Below, one piece after another: positions 33,797-43,560 of a DNA stretch of 64,000 bases. The position numbers and the translations under genes are program-made. The first letter of the stretch is position 1, and each line of letters opens with the position of its first letter. Under the pieces are notes generated by a model. It did no database searches and was not told where the DNA came from. It saw nothing but the letters and a program-made list of their open reading frames with translations. This stretch comes from Tenacibaculum holothuriorum (GTDB lineage: Bacteria > Bacteroidota > Bacteroidia > Flavobacteriales > Flavobacteriaceae). Where the stretch lies: the NCBI RefSeq assembly GCF_002120225.1, contig NZ_LAPZ01000005.1, positions 1-64,000 on the forward strand, in the 5' to 3' direction.

Positions 33797-36701
33797 CATT
33801 TTGAATATCTTCTTGAATCTTAGTTCGCATATTACTTCTTACCAAGCCTCTATTTCTCATTGTTGGGTATACTCTGTTCGATAAAAACACATATACAATT
33901 CCACTATCTGGATCTGCCCAAGTATAGGTTCCTGTAAATCCGCTATGACCAAAACTTTTATCAGACACACATCCGCAAGTTGGTTTTTCTTTCGGATTAA
34001 TCTGAGGTTTATCAAACCCTAAACCTCTTCTAATTCTTTTATCAGCATAATAACGTTTGTTAAACTTATCGATTGTTTCTGGTTCGTAATATTGAGTTCC
34101 ACCATAATAGCCTCGTTGCAAAAACATTTGCATAATCTTAGCAACATCGTTTGAATTACCAAATAATCCTGCATGACCTCCAACTCCACCTTGCATCGCA
34201 GCTCCCATATCGTGCACATAACCATGTAATAATTGATTACGATAATATGCATCTCTCTCACTTGGTACAATAGCATTTTTGGCAAATTTTTGAAGAGGTA
34301 AATACGATGTTCTATTAGCTCCTAAAGGTTTATATAAAAACTCATCAGCAAGTTTATTTAATGGAGTTTTATATTTGCTTTCTAAAATTTCTTTAAAAAT
34401 ATAATACCCTAAATCGCTATACTTATAACCAATTCTTTCTCTTTGATCTGCTTCTTTAATATATTTTGAAATTGAATCTTTATAACTCTTATTTAAATAT
34501 AAATTTTTAGCTACCCTAATTCTATATTTTTTACTCCATCTTTTTCTATAAAACTCTGGTAAATTCTTTTTTGTAATACTATCTTGAGTTGCAACGTAAA
34601 ACGGAATCCAAGACTTTAATCTTGCTGTGTGAGACAATAACTCTTTTAACAATAATGTATCTTTATTAGTGTCTTTATATGAAGTTAAGACATCTCCTAA
34701 ACTAGAATAAATACTTAGTTTTTTATCTTCATCTGCCTTCATTATCATGGGTAAAGAAGATAAGATTTTTGTTAAAGAAGCTAAATCATATACATCGTTA
34801 CTTTTTACTTTTCTATTTTTTAAATGCGTGTGATATCCAAAATTCTTTTTATATACTACTACCCCATTTCTGGCAACTAAAACCTGACCTCCTGGTGCCA
34901 TTCTTTTTCTTAAAATCGTATCAATTCTTTTATCAATATTCTTTAATTTTTCTGAAGACATGCCTACTTCTTCAGGAATTGAATACTGTAATCTCTTTAA
35001 GTTTTTGGTTGAAATTCCTTCGCCTACTTTAAAATCTTCTTTGATAGAAACTGGTAATTTTCCTTTTACATCAAAAGCTCCAAAAATAGCTTGAGCTGAC
35101 AATTCCTGCGCTAGTTTACTATTTTGATACGAAACGACAATTCCATCAATATTTGTAAACGATTTTACTTGTAATAAACTATACGGGCTTGCTAAAACAT
35201 TTAAAATTACTTTATGGTTTCTAGCAATTTCTTGCAACCATACTAACTCAGAATTCTTAAACTTATAACTTTTCCAAGGATGTTTATTAGATTTATGAAA
35301 ACCAATAATTATTAAATCGTATTTTTTTAGTTTCCTAAGCAAAACATCAAGCTTTTTAGAAGACACAACATCTACCTGAGTGTAATTATTTAACATATTT
35401 ACAAAAGACTTACTAGAAGCATCTCCTAATTTTACATATGCTATTTTCTTATTAACCAAATTCTCGATTGGTAAAACACTATCTCTATCTTTAATAATTG
35501 TAATTGATTCTTTTACTAATTTTCTATGTAGTAATTCATCTTGAATAGTATTTAAATCATTTCGTAAATTTCCCTCAATTATCGGTTGATAGTTATTCAA
35601 TCCAGCCCAATATTTAGCTTTTAATATTTTTCTTACAGAATGGTTAAGTCTTTCTTCTGTTAACATCCCATTTTCATAAGCTTCTTTAAAAGCTTTTATT
35701 GTACTAGGCACATCTTGTGGAATTAACAGCATATCATTTCCCGCTAAAATTGCGGCTAAATTAATTTCAGCAGAAGTAGCATAATTTGCTGCTCCTTTCA
35801 TGTTTAATCCATCAGTAATAACCAAGCCTTCAAAGCCTAATTCTTCTTGTAACAAACCAGTTACAACATTTTTTGACAAAGATGTTGGTAATGTATTGTT
35901 ACTTTCTAATGAAGGAATACTTAAATGCGCTGTCATAACACTTGCTACACCCGCTTCAAACATTCTTTTATATGGATATAACTCAATAGAATCTAATCGT
36001 GATTTTTCAAAATTAAGAACAGGTAATGTGTGATGAGAATCGGTAGCTGTATCTCCATGACCAGGAAAGTGTTTTGCGTTTGCTAACACCTTTTCACTTT
36101 GCATTCCTTGGGTTAAAGCAATAGCTTTTTGGGTAACATTTTCTTTACTCTCACCAAAAGAACGATTTCCTATAATCGGATTATCGGGATTTGTATTAAT
36201 ATCTACTACTGGAGCAAAGTTTATATGGATTCCTAAACGCTTACAATGTTTCCCTAAATGCTTTCCAAATTCTTTAATTTGATTATTATCTTGGACAGCA
36301 CCCAATGCCATATTCCATGGGAATTTATACGTATTTTTCAAACGCATATCTAAACCCCATTCTCCATCAAAACCAATGAGTAATGGAATTTTGGAGATTG
36401 ATTGATAATAATTATTTAAAGTAGCTTGTTTTTCAGGAGTTCCTTGCATAAAAATTAAATTACCTACATGATATTTTTCAATCATTTCAGTAATAAACTT
36501 CTTATGTTTTTCATCTTTATTAGAATATGCTTGTACCATAAATAACTGTCCTATTTTTTCATCGACAGTCATTGAATTCATAATACTATCTACCCATACT
36601 TTTTGTCCTTCAACGTTTTTTACCAACAAAGGATCTAGCTGTTGTGAGTTAATTATTACTGAATAAATAAGTGCTATAAATACGATAATCTTTTTCTGCA
36701 T
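33780..36701 (-). CDS. GH3 N-acetylglucosaminidase fused to a serine hydrolase
   Basis: 973 residues with a signal peptide (KKIIVFIALIYSVIINSQQ). Residues about 30-370 are a GH3 domain with KHFPGHGDT at 210-218, DSHHTLP at 221-227 and a likely nucleophile D297 in ITDGLNMKG, the NagZ pattern. Residues about 395-560 are a GH3 C-terminal-type domain. Residues about 580-970 are a beta-lactamase/transpeptidase fold with SLTK (S642, K645), YSD at 761-763 and an HSG near the end. Peptidoglycan fragment processing in the periplasm is inferred. The fusion is common in Bacteroidota but the serine-hydrolase substrate is unknown. Confidence 0.93.
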   Translation of the reverse strand: MQKKIIVFIALIYSVIINSQQLDPLLVKNVEGQKVWVDSIMNSMTVDEKIGQLFMVQAYSNKDEKHKKFITEMIEKYHVGNLIFMQGTPEKQATLNNYYQSISKIPLLIGFDGEWGLDMRLKNTYKFPWNMALGAVQDNNQIKEFGKHLGKHCKRLGIHINFAPVVDINTNPDNPIIGNRSFGESKENVTQKAIALTQGMQSEKVLANAKHFPGHGDTATDSHHTLPVLNFEKSRLDSIELYPYKRMFEAGVASVMTAHLSIPSLESNNTLPTSLSKNVVTGLLQEELGFEGLVITDGLNMKGAANYATSAEINLAAILAGNDMLLIPQDVPSTIKAFKEAYENGMLTEERLNHSVRKILKAKYWAGLNNYQPIIEGNLRNDLNTIQDELLHRKLVKESITIIKDRDSVLPIENLVNKKIAYVKLGDASSKSFVNMLNNYTQVDVVSSKKLDVLLRKLKKYDLIIIGFHKSNKHPWKSYKFKNSELVWLQEIARNHKVILNVLASPYSLLQVKSFTNIDGIVVSYQNSKLAQELSAQAIFGAFDVKGKLPVSIKEDFKVGEGISTKNLKRLQYSIPEEVGMSSEKLKNIDKRIDTILRKRMAPGGQVLVARNGVVVYKKNFGYHTHLKNRKVKSNDVYDLASLTKILSSLPMIMKADEDKKLSIYSSLGDVLTSYKDTNKDTLLLKELLSHTARLKSWIPFYVATQDSITKKNLPEFYRKRWSKKYRIRVAKNLYLNKSYKDSISKYIKEADQRERIGYKYSDLGYYIFKEILESKYKTPLNKLADEFLYKPLGANRTSYLPLQKFAKNAIVPSERDAYYRNQLLHGYVHDMGAAMQGGVGGHAGLFGNSNDVAKIMQMFLQRGYYGGTQYYEPETIDKFNKRYYADKRIRRGLGFDKPQINPKEKPTCGCVSDKSFGHSGFTGTYTWADPDSGIVYVFLSNRVYPTMRNRGLVRSNMRTKIQEDIQNAIQGE

Positions 36702-36735
36702 CTCCTAAAATCTTTTCCTCTTTAAATTACAATTC

Positions 36736-37221
36736 TTATACCAAAAAACGTTTATGCCAACTTTTACTTGCTGGAACTTCCCAAATAGTTTCAAAATCGG
36801 CTTTTGTAGCTACCATGTTATTAAACACAATGGTTTCTGAAGTTATTTTTTTGTCTTTAGCAAACTTTTGAAAATCTGTCAACTTTACGATGTTTATATT
36901 TTCACCGTCTTTAAAAGACACATTCATTTTATCCATTAAATCTACTTGAAGTTCTTTTTCAAGTTCTTGAACAAAACGCACAGAAGCATCTATAGAACAT
37001 CCTGAAACATTATTAAACCCTTCATCTACAGCCAGCACTAAAAACTGATTGTACTTAATTGTAAACGATCCTTTTAAATCATCCCCATGACGTGTCCAAT
37101 TCTCTATAAACAACAATGCTTTGGCTGAAACATGCTCTATTTCTTCTTGGGTAAACTCTCTATCTGCCTGATAAACCCAAACTCTAGATTCGTTTGGTAA
37201 TTCTTTATATTGTGTAAACAT
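36736..37221 (-). CDS. Conserved hypothetical protein (mislabelled ABC ATPase in databases)
   Basis: 161 residues starting at an ATG. The protein is acidic and mixed alpha/beta (SRVWVYQADREFTQEEIEHV, LAVDEGFNNVSGCSIDASVRFVQELEKEL). No Walker A, Walker B or signature motif is present, so an ABC transporter ATPase label, which I recall seeing for such proteins, cannot be right on sequence. It sits 34 bases after the GH3 start in the same leftward run, between it and a carboxypeptidase-regulatory-domain protein. The function is unknown. Confidence 0.75.
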   Translation of the reverse strand: MFTQYKELPNESRVWVYQADREFTQEEIEHVSAKALLFIENWTRHGDDLKGSFTIKYNQFLVLAVDEGFNNVSGCSIDASVRFVQELEKELQVDLMDKMNVSFKDGENINIVKLTDFQKFAKDKKITSETIVFNNMVATKADFETIWEVPASKSWHKRFLV

Positions 37222-37233
37222 TACAGTAATTCT

Positions 37234-38133
37234 TTAGTTACTCAAAGTTAATGAAATTGCTGGTTGTATGGAATTTCCTTTATAAAATTCTTTCGGATAA
37301 AAATACTTCCTCCATTTTCCTTTAGAAAAAATTCTTATAGTATCTTTTGTATATGCAGCCCCAAAGGTTGGTGATACAGCTTTAGCTACATATTTCTTTC
37401 TCCCTTTCCCTTCCATTGTATAAGAATACTCATAAAAATTAAATGGTATATGCAACCTTTCAAGCCCTACAAAAAAACCTTCTTCTGGAAACTCAATATT
37501 GTATTTAGAAACATCTATTTCTACTTTACCATCTCTCACTCTAGAATGAGCAATAATATTTTCTTTAATTATATCGTCAGAAGGATTACCTGTAATCGAA
37601 TCTATTTTAAATAATCTTATCCTAAATTTAGATTTTCTTCTACCTGTTATCGAAGTAAAATAAACTATTACATTTTTTACATAAGGAGTATTTTCATGCT
37701 TTTTGTTTGGCTTAAAATATTTAGTAACTATCCATGGATTTCTTTGTCTAGCCCCAAAACCACTTTTTATATCCTTTCTACGATATTTATCAACTACAAA
37801 CTCTCTTTCTACTTTCTTAGTTAAAACTACTTCTTCTAATTCAATATTCTTAGGTTTAAGTTTTAGTATTTTGTTTTGTAAATCAGATGCTAAAACTATA
37901 GTATCATTATAATTTAAACATGAAATATGAACTCTTTCTTGAAGTAATTCCTTATCAATCTCTAACGAAAAGCTTCCTTCTTCATCAGATGAAATACCTT
38001 TATTTTTTTCTAAAAAACTAATATTAGCATACACTACAGGTTCTTTTGAAACTTCACCTATTAATTTCCCCTTTAATAAAATTGTTTGCGATTGAATTGA
38101 AAACGATATCAATAAAAATAAAAAAACTCTCAT
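37234..38133 (-). CDS. Secreted protein with carboxypeptidase regulatory-like domain
   Basis: 299 residues starting at an ATG. The signal peptide is short (RVFLFLLISFSIQSQ). Residues about 20-95 are a CarboxypepD_reg-like beta sandwich (LKGKLIGEVSKEPVVYANISFLEKNKGISSDEEGSFSL), as seen before TonB-dependent receptors, but here no receptor barrel follows. The last 180 residues are beta-rich and basic (FRIRLFKIDSITGNPSDDII, FVGLERLHIPFNFYEYSY). It may be an outer-membrane or periplasmic lipid-linked protein. The role is unknown. Confidence 0.75.
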   Translation of the reverse strand: MRVFLFLLISFSIQSQTILLKGKLIGEVSKEPVVYANISFLEKNKGISSDEEGSFSLEIDKELLQERVHISCLNYNDTIVLASDLQNKILKLKPKNIELEEVVLTKKVEREFVVDKYRRKDIKSGFGARQRNPWIVTKYFKPNKKHENTPYVKNVIVYFTSITGRRKSKFRIRLFKIDSITGNPSDDIIKENIIAHSRVRDGKVEIDVSKYNIEFPEEGFFVGLERLHIPFNFYEYSYTMEGKGRKKYVAKAVSPTFGAAYTKDTIRIFSKGKWRKYFYPKEFYKGNSIQPAISLTLSN

Positions 38134-38201
38134 AACCTAATTTTTAACGAATGTAAAAATTACTGATTATAAGAGTTCTTAAGCTGTTGTTAATTTTTAA
38201 G

Positions 38202-39032
38202 CTATCTTAAATTGAATTTTTGTTGTAATGCTTTTAACTTTTCTTCATCACTCATATTAGAAGTTTTAGCTTTTGACATTCGTTCTTTAATTAAACGAAG
38301 TACTTTTTTTGTATATAACGGAAAATCGGCATTTTGCATCCAAGAGTTATACCCAGGATTTTCTTTTAAAACCTCCTCTACTGTTCTTCCTTTGTACTTA
38401 CCGAACGAGAAAATTTCTTGCCCATCTTCATTAAACAAAATAAAACCAGCAAAATCTGCTCTTTTCGTATGAGACGAAAATTCACTTAAAGCATCCACCG
38501 AATTTTCAATATCATCGTACTTATCTAACTGAGCTTTTAATATCTCATAAGTCGCTAAAGTATCAGCTTCTGCAGAATGCGCATCTTCAAGAGTTTTTCC
38601 GCAGTAAAATTGATACCCAGCACTTAATGTTCTTTGTTCTTTTTTATGAAAAATTACTTGAACATCAATCGCTTTTCGGTTATCCATATCAAAATCGATA
38701 CCTACACGTAATAATTCTTCAGCTAATAAAGGAATATCAAACCTGTTAGAATTAAACCCTGCTAAATCGGCATTTGCAATCATTTCATTTATCTGTGGTG
38801 CCAATTCTTTAAAAGTAGGTTCTGTCACTACTTTTTCGTTTGTAATACCGTGAACTGCTGTAGCTTCTGCTGGAATTTCAATTTCTGGGTTTACCAACCA
38901 TGTTTTACTTTCTTTATTTCCGTTTGGAAATACTTTTAAAATTGAAATTTCAACAATTCTGTCTGTTGCTATACTAATTCCTGTAGTTTCTAAATCGAAA
39001 AATACAATTGGCTTTGTTAAATTTAATTCCAT
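38202..39032 (-). CDS. 3'-5' exonuclease (DnaQ-like, DEDD)
   Basis: 276 residues starting at an ATG. The exonuclease fold opens VFFDLETTGIS with D13 and E15 (motif I), then AVHGITNEKV (about 59-68), FNSNRFDIPLLAEELL (about 94-109, motif II) and HSAEADTLATYEIL (about 151-164, motif III with the His-x-Asp pair). The remainder contains FSFGKYKGRTVEEVLKENPGYNSWMQN (about 209-235), a carboxy domain found with ExoX-like proteins. It proofreads or degrades single-stranded DNA/RNA ends; substrate choice is not readable. The next leftward gene is unrelated. Confidence 0.9.
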   Translation of the reverse strand: MELNLTKPIVFFDLETTGISIATDRIVEISILKVFPNGNKESKTWLVNPEIEIPAEATAVHGITNEKVVTEPTFKELAPQINEMIANADLAGFNSNRFDIPLLAEELLRVGIDFDMDNRKAIDVQVIFHKKEQRTLSAGYQFYCGKTLEDAHSAEADTLATYEILKAQLDKYDDIENSVDALSEFSSHTKRADFAGFILFNEDGQEIFSFGKYKGRTVEEVLKENPGYNSWMQNADFPLYTKKVLRLIKERMSKAKTSNMSDEEKLKALQQKFNLR

Positions 39033-39058
39033 TATGTTTTTATGAAGGTTACAACCTT

Positions 39059-39913
39059 TTATTCGTTATTTAATTCGTTTTTAAACTCGTTTAATTTTTC
39101 TAAATCTTTTTCTGCTAATGTAGGCTCTTTAAAACCGTATTTTTTCAATTCTTCAAAAATTGTTTTTGCCACAATATACCTAGCTGTAGGTTTATCATCG
39201 GCAGGCACAACATACCAAGGCGCATAGTAAGTAGAGGTTCTATTTAGTAAATCTTCATAACATGTTTGATACTTATCCCACAACTTACGTTCTTTTAAAT
39301 CTCCTGAAGAAAATTTCCAGTTTTTCTCTGGAATATTCAAACGTCTTAACAATCTATTTTTTTGCTCTTCTTTCGATAGGTTTAAGAAAAACTTCAACAC
39401 AATTGTTCCGTTATCTGAAATATGCTTTTCAAACTGATTAATCCTATCCATTCTTCCATGATAAAATTCATCATTTAAATCATCTAAACTTTTTACTGTT
39501 GGTATATTTTCTCCAAAAACATATTCTGGATGTACTCTCGTTACCAATACATTTTCGTAGTGCGTTCTATTAAAAACTCCTACTTTACCTTTAGCTGGTA
39601 AAGCAATATAATGGCGCCATAAAAAATCATGTTTTAATTCCAACTCAGTAGGCACTTTAAAACTATGTACTTCTACTCCTCTAACATTACATTGTTTAAA
39701 AACTTCTCGCACCAAACTATCTTTTCCTGAAGTATCCATTCCTTGCAAACAAATAAGTACACTATATTTTCCTTCAGCGTACATTGTATCTTGCAAATCG
39801 GCAATTTTCTTACGGATTTTCTTTAGCTTCTTTTCAGCATCTTCGATGAACTCGTGAGTATCAACTTCTTTTAAACGAATACCCTCCGAAACTTTATATT
39901 TTCTTAATTCCAT
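39059..39913 (-). CDS. PPK2 family polyphosphate:nucleotide phosphotransferase (third copy)
   Basis: 284 residues starting at an ATG. Walker A CLQGMDTSGKDSLVRE has K64, and the Walker B/lid reads VFNRTHYENVLVTRVHPE (about 113-130, N115), then KNRLLRRLNIPEKNWKFSSGDL. This is the PPK2 subgroup with GMDTSGKD, distant from the tandem pair at 5657-7309 (GRDAAGKGG and FFxRSWYNR). Subgroup members use AMP or ADP with polyP. The gene stands apart from the pair, with an exonuclease gene downstream. Confidence 0.93.
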   Translation of the reverse strand: MELRKYKVSEGIRLKEVDTHEFIEDAEKKLKKIRKKIADLQDTMYAEGKYSVLICLQGMDTSGKDSLVREVFKQCNVRGVEVHSFKVPTELELKHDFLWRHYIALPAKGKVGVFNRTHYENVLVTRVHPEYVFGENIPTVKSLDDLNDEFYHGRMDRINQFEKHISDNGTIVLKFFLNLSKEEQKNRLLRRLNIPEKNWKFSSGDLKERKLWDKYQTCYEDLLNRTSTYYAPWYVVPADDKPTARYIVAKTIFEELKKYGFKEPTLAEKDLEKLNEFKNELNNE

Positions 39914-40041
39914 ATTCTTTATAAAAAGTTAAAGATAGAAAAAATAGCATAGTTTTTTTCTTTTAGCCTATCAATTTTTACAATCGCTTTTTCAAAATAT
40001 CCTGACAAATAATTTCGAATTTTAACATTAAAAACAATACG

Positions 40042-40560
40042 ATGAACAAAACAATTATATTACAAGGAAGCTCTAAAAGTTATGGAAATACTCAAAAAAT
40101 AATTTCTGAGTTAAATAAAAACAGTGATTTTGATGTTATTGATTTAAAAACAAAAAACATCGGTCATTTTGAATATGATTTTTCTAATGCTGAAGACGAT
40201 TTTATTTCTCTTGCTGAAGATATTATAAACAATTACGACACTATTGTTTTTGCCACTCCTGTTTATTGGTATTCTATGAGCGGAATTATGAAAGTTTTTT
40301 TCGATAGACTTTCTGATTTATTACACTACAAAAAAGAATTAGGAAGAAAACTAAGAGGAAAAAATATGGCTATGATTAGTAATTCTGGAGAAAATGATTT
40401 ACGTAATGGTTTTAATATGCCATTTATAGAAAGCGCCAATTATTTAGGCATGAATTATCTTGGAGATATTCATACTTGGCTTGATAAAAATGGCACAGAT
40501 ATTGCCCCTGAAGCCAAAGAAAAAATTGATACCTTTAAATCAGTTTTATTAAACAATTAA
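40042..40560 (+). CDS. NAD(P)H-dependent FMN oxidoreductase (flavodoxin-like)
   Basis: 172 residues starting at an ATG. The start IILQGSSKSYGNTQKI is a flavin phosphate loop, and FATPVYWYSMSGIMKVFFDRL (about 71-91) is the FMN-ring binding loop of the NADPH-dependent FMN reductase family. It has no membrane segment and is likely cytoplasmic. Substrates such as quinones or nitro compounds are possible but not readable. It is followed 13 bases later by the SIMPL-domain gene. Confidence 0.86.
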   Translation: MNKTIILQGSSKSYGNTQKIISELNKNSDFDVIDLKTKNIGHFEYDFSNAEDDFISLAEDIINNYDTIVFATPVYWYSMSGIMKVFFDRLSDLLHYKKELGRKLRGKNMAMISNSGENDLRNGFNMPFIESANYLGMNYLGDIHTWLDKNGTDIAPEAKEKIDTFKSVLLNN

Positions 40561-40572
40561 AACTCATTAATC

Positions 40573-41277
40573 ATGAAAAATTTAGACTGGGCAAAAACCT
40601 CACTACTTGCAATGGCTTTAGTGTTTGCAGGATACTTCATTGGAAACTCACATTGGAAAGCTTTAAAAAACAACAGAAAAGTTACTGTAAAAGGTTTAGC
40701 TGAAAAAGAAGTAAAAGCAGATTTAGCTGTTTGGCCAATGGAAATTACGTTTACTAACAATAGTTTAAGTGATTTAAAAACCGATATCGATTCTCAAAAA
40801 AAGACTGTAAAAAACTTTTTCTTATCTAAAGGTTTTTCTGAAAACGAAATAACTCTTGGAAACACCAATATTACAGATGCCCAAGCGAACTTATATGGAA
40901 ACAACAGACAAAACTTCCGTTATTTAGCAAAAACTGAAGTTACTCTAAGAACTACCGATTTAAAGAAAATTAAAGCAGCCCAAAAAGAATCTATCAATTT
41001 AGCTTCTCAAGGAGTTTTAATCAATTCAAAAAACACATGGAGACCTATTGAATTTATTTTTACTGATTTGAATTCAATCAAACCACAAATGATTGAAGAA
41101 GCTACCAAGAAAGCTAAAGAAGTTGCTGAGAAGTTTGCTAAAGACAGTAACTCATCAGTAGGAAAAATTAAAACAGCTCAACAAGGCTTATTTACGATTA
41201 ATGATAGAGACGTAAATACACCAGATATTAAAATAGTAAGAGTTGTAACCACTGTTACTTATTTCTTAAAAAATTAA
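40573..41277 (+). CDS. SIMPL domain (DUF541) periplasmic protein
   Basis: 234 residues starting at an ATG. A membrane anchor or signal is at 1-25 (TSLLAMALVFAGYFIGNSHW), and then the SIMPL repeat RKVTVKGLAEKEVKADLAVWPMEITF, with the typical EITLGNTNITDAQANL, a central KKIKAAQKESINLASQGV and EEATKKAKEVAEKFAKDSNSSVGKIKTAQQG. SIMPL proteins are periplasmic or outer-membrane and of unclear biochemical role (oxidative stress, pilus-like binding). The gene ends at a strong terminator. Confidence 0.88.
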   Translation: MKNLDWAKTSLLAMALVFAGYFIGNSHWKALKNNRKVTVKGLAEKEVKADLAVWPMEITFTNNSLSDLKTDIDSQKKTVKNFFLSKGFSENEITLGNTNITDAQANLYGNNRQNFRYLAKTEVTLRTTDLKKIKAAQKESINLASQGVLINSKNTWRPIEFIFTDLNSIKPQMIEEATKKAKEVAEKFAKDSNSSVGKIKTAQQGLFTINDRDVNTPDIKIVRVVTTVTYFLKN

Positions 41278-41280
41278 ATA

Positions 41281-41311
41281 AAAAAGAGCTGTTAAAAAAC
41301 AGCTCTTTTTT
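41281..41311. terminator. Bidirectional terminator
   Basis: AAAAAGAGCTGTT (41281-41293) pairs with AACAGCTCTTTTT (41298-41310) over a four-base loop, between convergent genes (SIMPL and AraC). Confidence 0.92.
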
Positions 41312-42233
41312 ATTCTACTGGAATACATAAATCTACAATACATTTTCCTTCTGGATGTTCATTTGGATTGTTATAATAAATACCAAACGGATCTTTATCT
41401 GCTCTTTTGAAACCATGTTCACTCATCCACACAAAATTACTTTCCCATGCTTGCTGAAAATCTTTAGGATGAATTTCTAAACGAGCTACAACACATTTTG
41501 TTTCTAATTGAGTTTTTACACCAACTTCACCATCTGCTTTTACATCAGTACTTAAAGTCATACAAGCACTCATTCTTATTTTATCAGGATCGGTAATTTT
41601 AGGGCTATCATGATAAATAGTTACCATTCTCAAATCTTCTTGCTGCATTAATCCTTTTGGATAAGCCCATTGCATTAATCTGTTATAAACTCCTCCGATT
41701 GCATCCATTTTTCCTTGGTGGGCGATATAAGCTAATTTTAATTCTGGTATATTTTTAACCTCTGTTTTCGCATTCATTTGCATCCATTTTAAATTGTTAT
41801 TTACGTTACAAATGTATTGCTCGAACTGAGTCTTTATTTCTCCATTCTTGCTTTCTGTTTTACAAATCTTGCTATACTTTGCAGGACTTTCTTTTCTAAA
41901 TTCAGCAGGAGACAATCCGTAAAATTTTTTAAATGCTCTTGAAAAAGAAGACAAACTACTAAAACCTGTTTTCTCAGAAATATCGGTAATATTCAAATCT
42001 TTCTTGTGTAATAAAAAGGAAGCTGCTTTCTCAACTCTTTTTCTAACAATAAAATCGTTTACTGTTTCTTTAGTTACAATTTTAAAAAGTCTGTGAAAAT
42101 GATATGGTGAAAAATGTGCTTTGCTAGCAACCTCATCTAAAGACAATTTTTCATTCAAATTATCTTGAATAAAATAAATTGCTTTTGAGATTCTATTTAC
42201 TATTTGACTTGATATTCCCACTCCTTTCTCCAT
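41310..42233 (-). CDS. AraC family regulator with GyrI-like effector domain
   Basis: 307 residues starting at an ATG. AraC helix-turn-helix domains are at about 10-108 (YHFHRLFKIVTKETVNDFIVRKRVEKAASF and GFSSLSSFSRAFKKFYGLSPAEFRKE). Residues about 150-307 are a GyrI-like/SOUL-type effector domain (VKNIPELKLAYIAHQGKMDAI, VDLCIPVE at the end) that binds small hydrophobic cations in other members. It overlaps the end of the NADH dehydrogenase gene by one base, so it is co-transcribed; it may regulate it or itself. The ligand is unknown. Confidence 0.92.
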   Translation of the reverse strand: MEKGVGISSQIVNRISKAIYFIQDNLNEKLSLDEVASKAHFSPYHFHRLFKIVTKETVNDFIVRKRVEKAASFLLHKKDLNITDISEKTGFSSLSSFSRAFKKFYGLSPAEFRKESPAKYSKICKTESKNGEIKTQFEQYICNVNNNLKWMQMNAKTEVKNIPELKLAYIAHQGKMDAIGGVYNRLMQWAYPKGLMQQEDLRMVTIYHDSPKITDPDKIRMSACMTLSTDVKADGEVGVKTQLETKCVVARLEIHPKDFQQAWESNFVWMSEHGFKRADKDPFGIYYNNPNEHPEGKCIVDLCIPVE

Positions 42234-43534
42234 TATTCATCCGAAGCAAAGGAAAACTTATTTTTCTTTTTATATGGACGAATAATTAAGCGGGTTTCTC
42301 TATCGAAACGGATATAATTATACACCCAATTCATAAAAACAATTACTTTATTTCTAAAACCAATTAGTGAAAATAAATGCACAAACATCCATACAAACCA
42401 AGCAAACACTCCTTGAAATTTCCATTTTGGTAAATCTACCACAGCTTTATTTCTTCCAATAGTAGCCATAGAGCCTTTATCGTTATATTCAAACGATTTT
42501 TGCTTTTTCCCTGTATATTTTGCTACCAAATTTTTTCCCATCAACCTTCCTTGTTGAATTGCTGGTTGTGCCATCATTGGATGCCCGTACTCATACTTTT
42601 CTGTTTTCATACAAGCTACATCACCAACTGCATAGATATTTTCATATCCCTCAACTTTACTAAATCTATCTACCTTAAATCGGTTTGCTCTTTCTACAGT
42701 ACATTCAGTGGTTAAACCATCAATTGTATCTCCTTTTACTCCTGCTGCCCAAATTACAGTAGCTGTTTTAAAGTGATCTTCTCCATTGGTAGTTACTGTT
42801 TCTCCGTCATAGTTTAATACGCGAAGGTTTTTCCATACATCTACTCCTAATTTTATTAAGAAATCCTCTGCTTTTTGAGAAGCGCCATTACTCATTCCTT
42901 TTAGTAATTCTCCAGAACTTTGAATCAAATTAATTTTCATCTGACGAATATCTAAATCTGGATAATCTTTTGGTAAAATTCCTTTTTTCATTTCTGCCAA
43001 AGCACCTGCTAATTCTACTCCCGTTGGACCACCTCCAACAATCACGAAATTCATTAAAGCTAATCGCTTTTCTAAATTGGTTTCCAAGAGTGCTTCTTCA
43101 AAATTTTCTAATACTAAACTTCGAATATTTAATGCTTGTGGAACCGACTTCATCTCCATAGCATACTTCTCTATACTTTTGTTTCCGAAGAAATTAGTAG
43201 TAGATCCTGTTGCTATAATCAGTTCATCATATTCTAAACTTCCAATAGTAGTTTCTAACAGGTTTTCTTCTGAATTAACTTTTGTAACTTCTGCTAAACG
43301 GAAGTAAAAATTTTCTACATCGTTAAATCGTTTACGTAACGGAAACGCGATACTATCGGGTTCTAACCCCCCTGTTGCCACTTGATATAATAAAGGTTGA
43401 AATGTGTGATAATTATGTTTATCGATTAAAACAACTTGCAATTCTTGATTTTCTAACGCTCTTGCTGCTGCTAATCCTGCAAAGCCTCCACCCACGATTA
43501 CAATTCGAGGAAAACTGGTTTGAGGTATATTCAT
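42233..43534 (-). CDS. ndh: Type II NADH dehydrogenase (NDH-2) family
   Basis: 433 residues starting at an ATG. The FAD motif GGGFAGLAAA is at 15-24, YQVATGGLEPDSIA at about 51-64, the NADH motif VIVGGGPTGVELAGALAE near 162-179, and IYAVGDVACM near 299-308. The carboxy end is amphipathic with a hydrophobic stretch (WFVWMFVHLFSLIGF), suited to monotopic membrane binding. NDH-2 passes electrons from NADH to menaquinone without pumping. It is the promoter-proximal gene of a pair with the AraC/GyrI regulator. Confidence 0.92.
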   Translation of the reverse strand: MNIPQTSFPRIVIVGGGFAGLAAARALENQELQVVLIDKHNYHTFQPLLYQVATGGLEPDSIAFPLRKRFNDVENFYFRLAEVTKVNSEENLLETTIGSLEYDELIIATGSTTNFFGNKSIEKYAMEMKSVPQALNIRSLVLENFEEALLETNLEKRLALMNFVIVGGGPTGVELAGALAEMKKGILPKDYPDLDIRQMKINLIQSSGELLKGMSNGASQKAEDFLIKLGVDVWKNLRVLNYDGETVTTNGEDHFKTATVIWAAGVKGDTIDGLTTECTVERANRFKVDRFSKVEGYENIYAVGDVACMKTEKYEYGHPMMAQPAIQQGRLMGKNLVAKYTGKKQKSFEYNDKGSMATIGRNKAVVDLPKWKFQGVFAWFVWMFVHLFSLIGFRNKVIVFMNWVYNYIRFDRETRLIIRPYKKKNKFSFASDE

Positions 43535-43560
43535 TTACCGAAAATTTAGGAAAGACAAAT

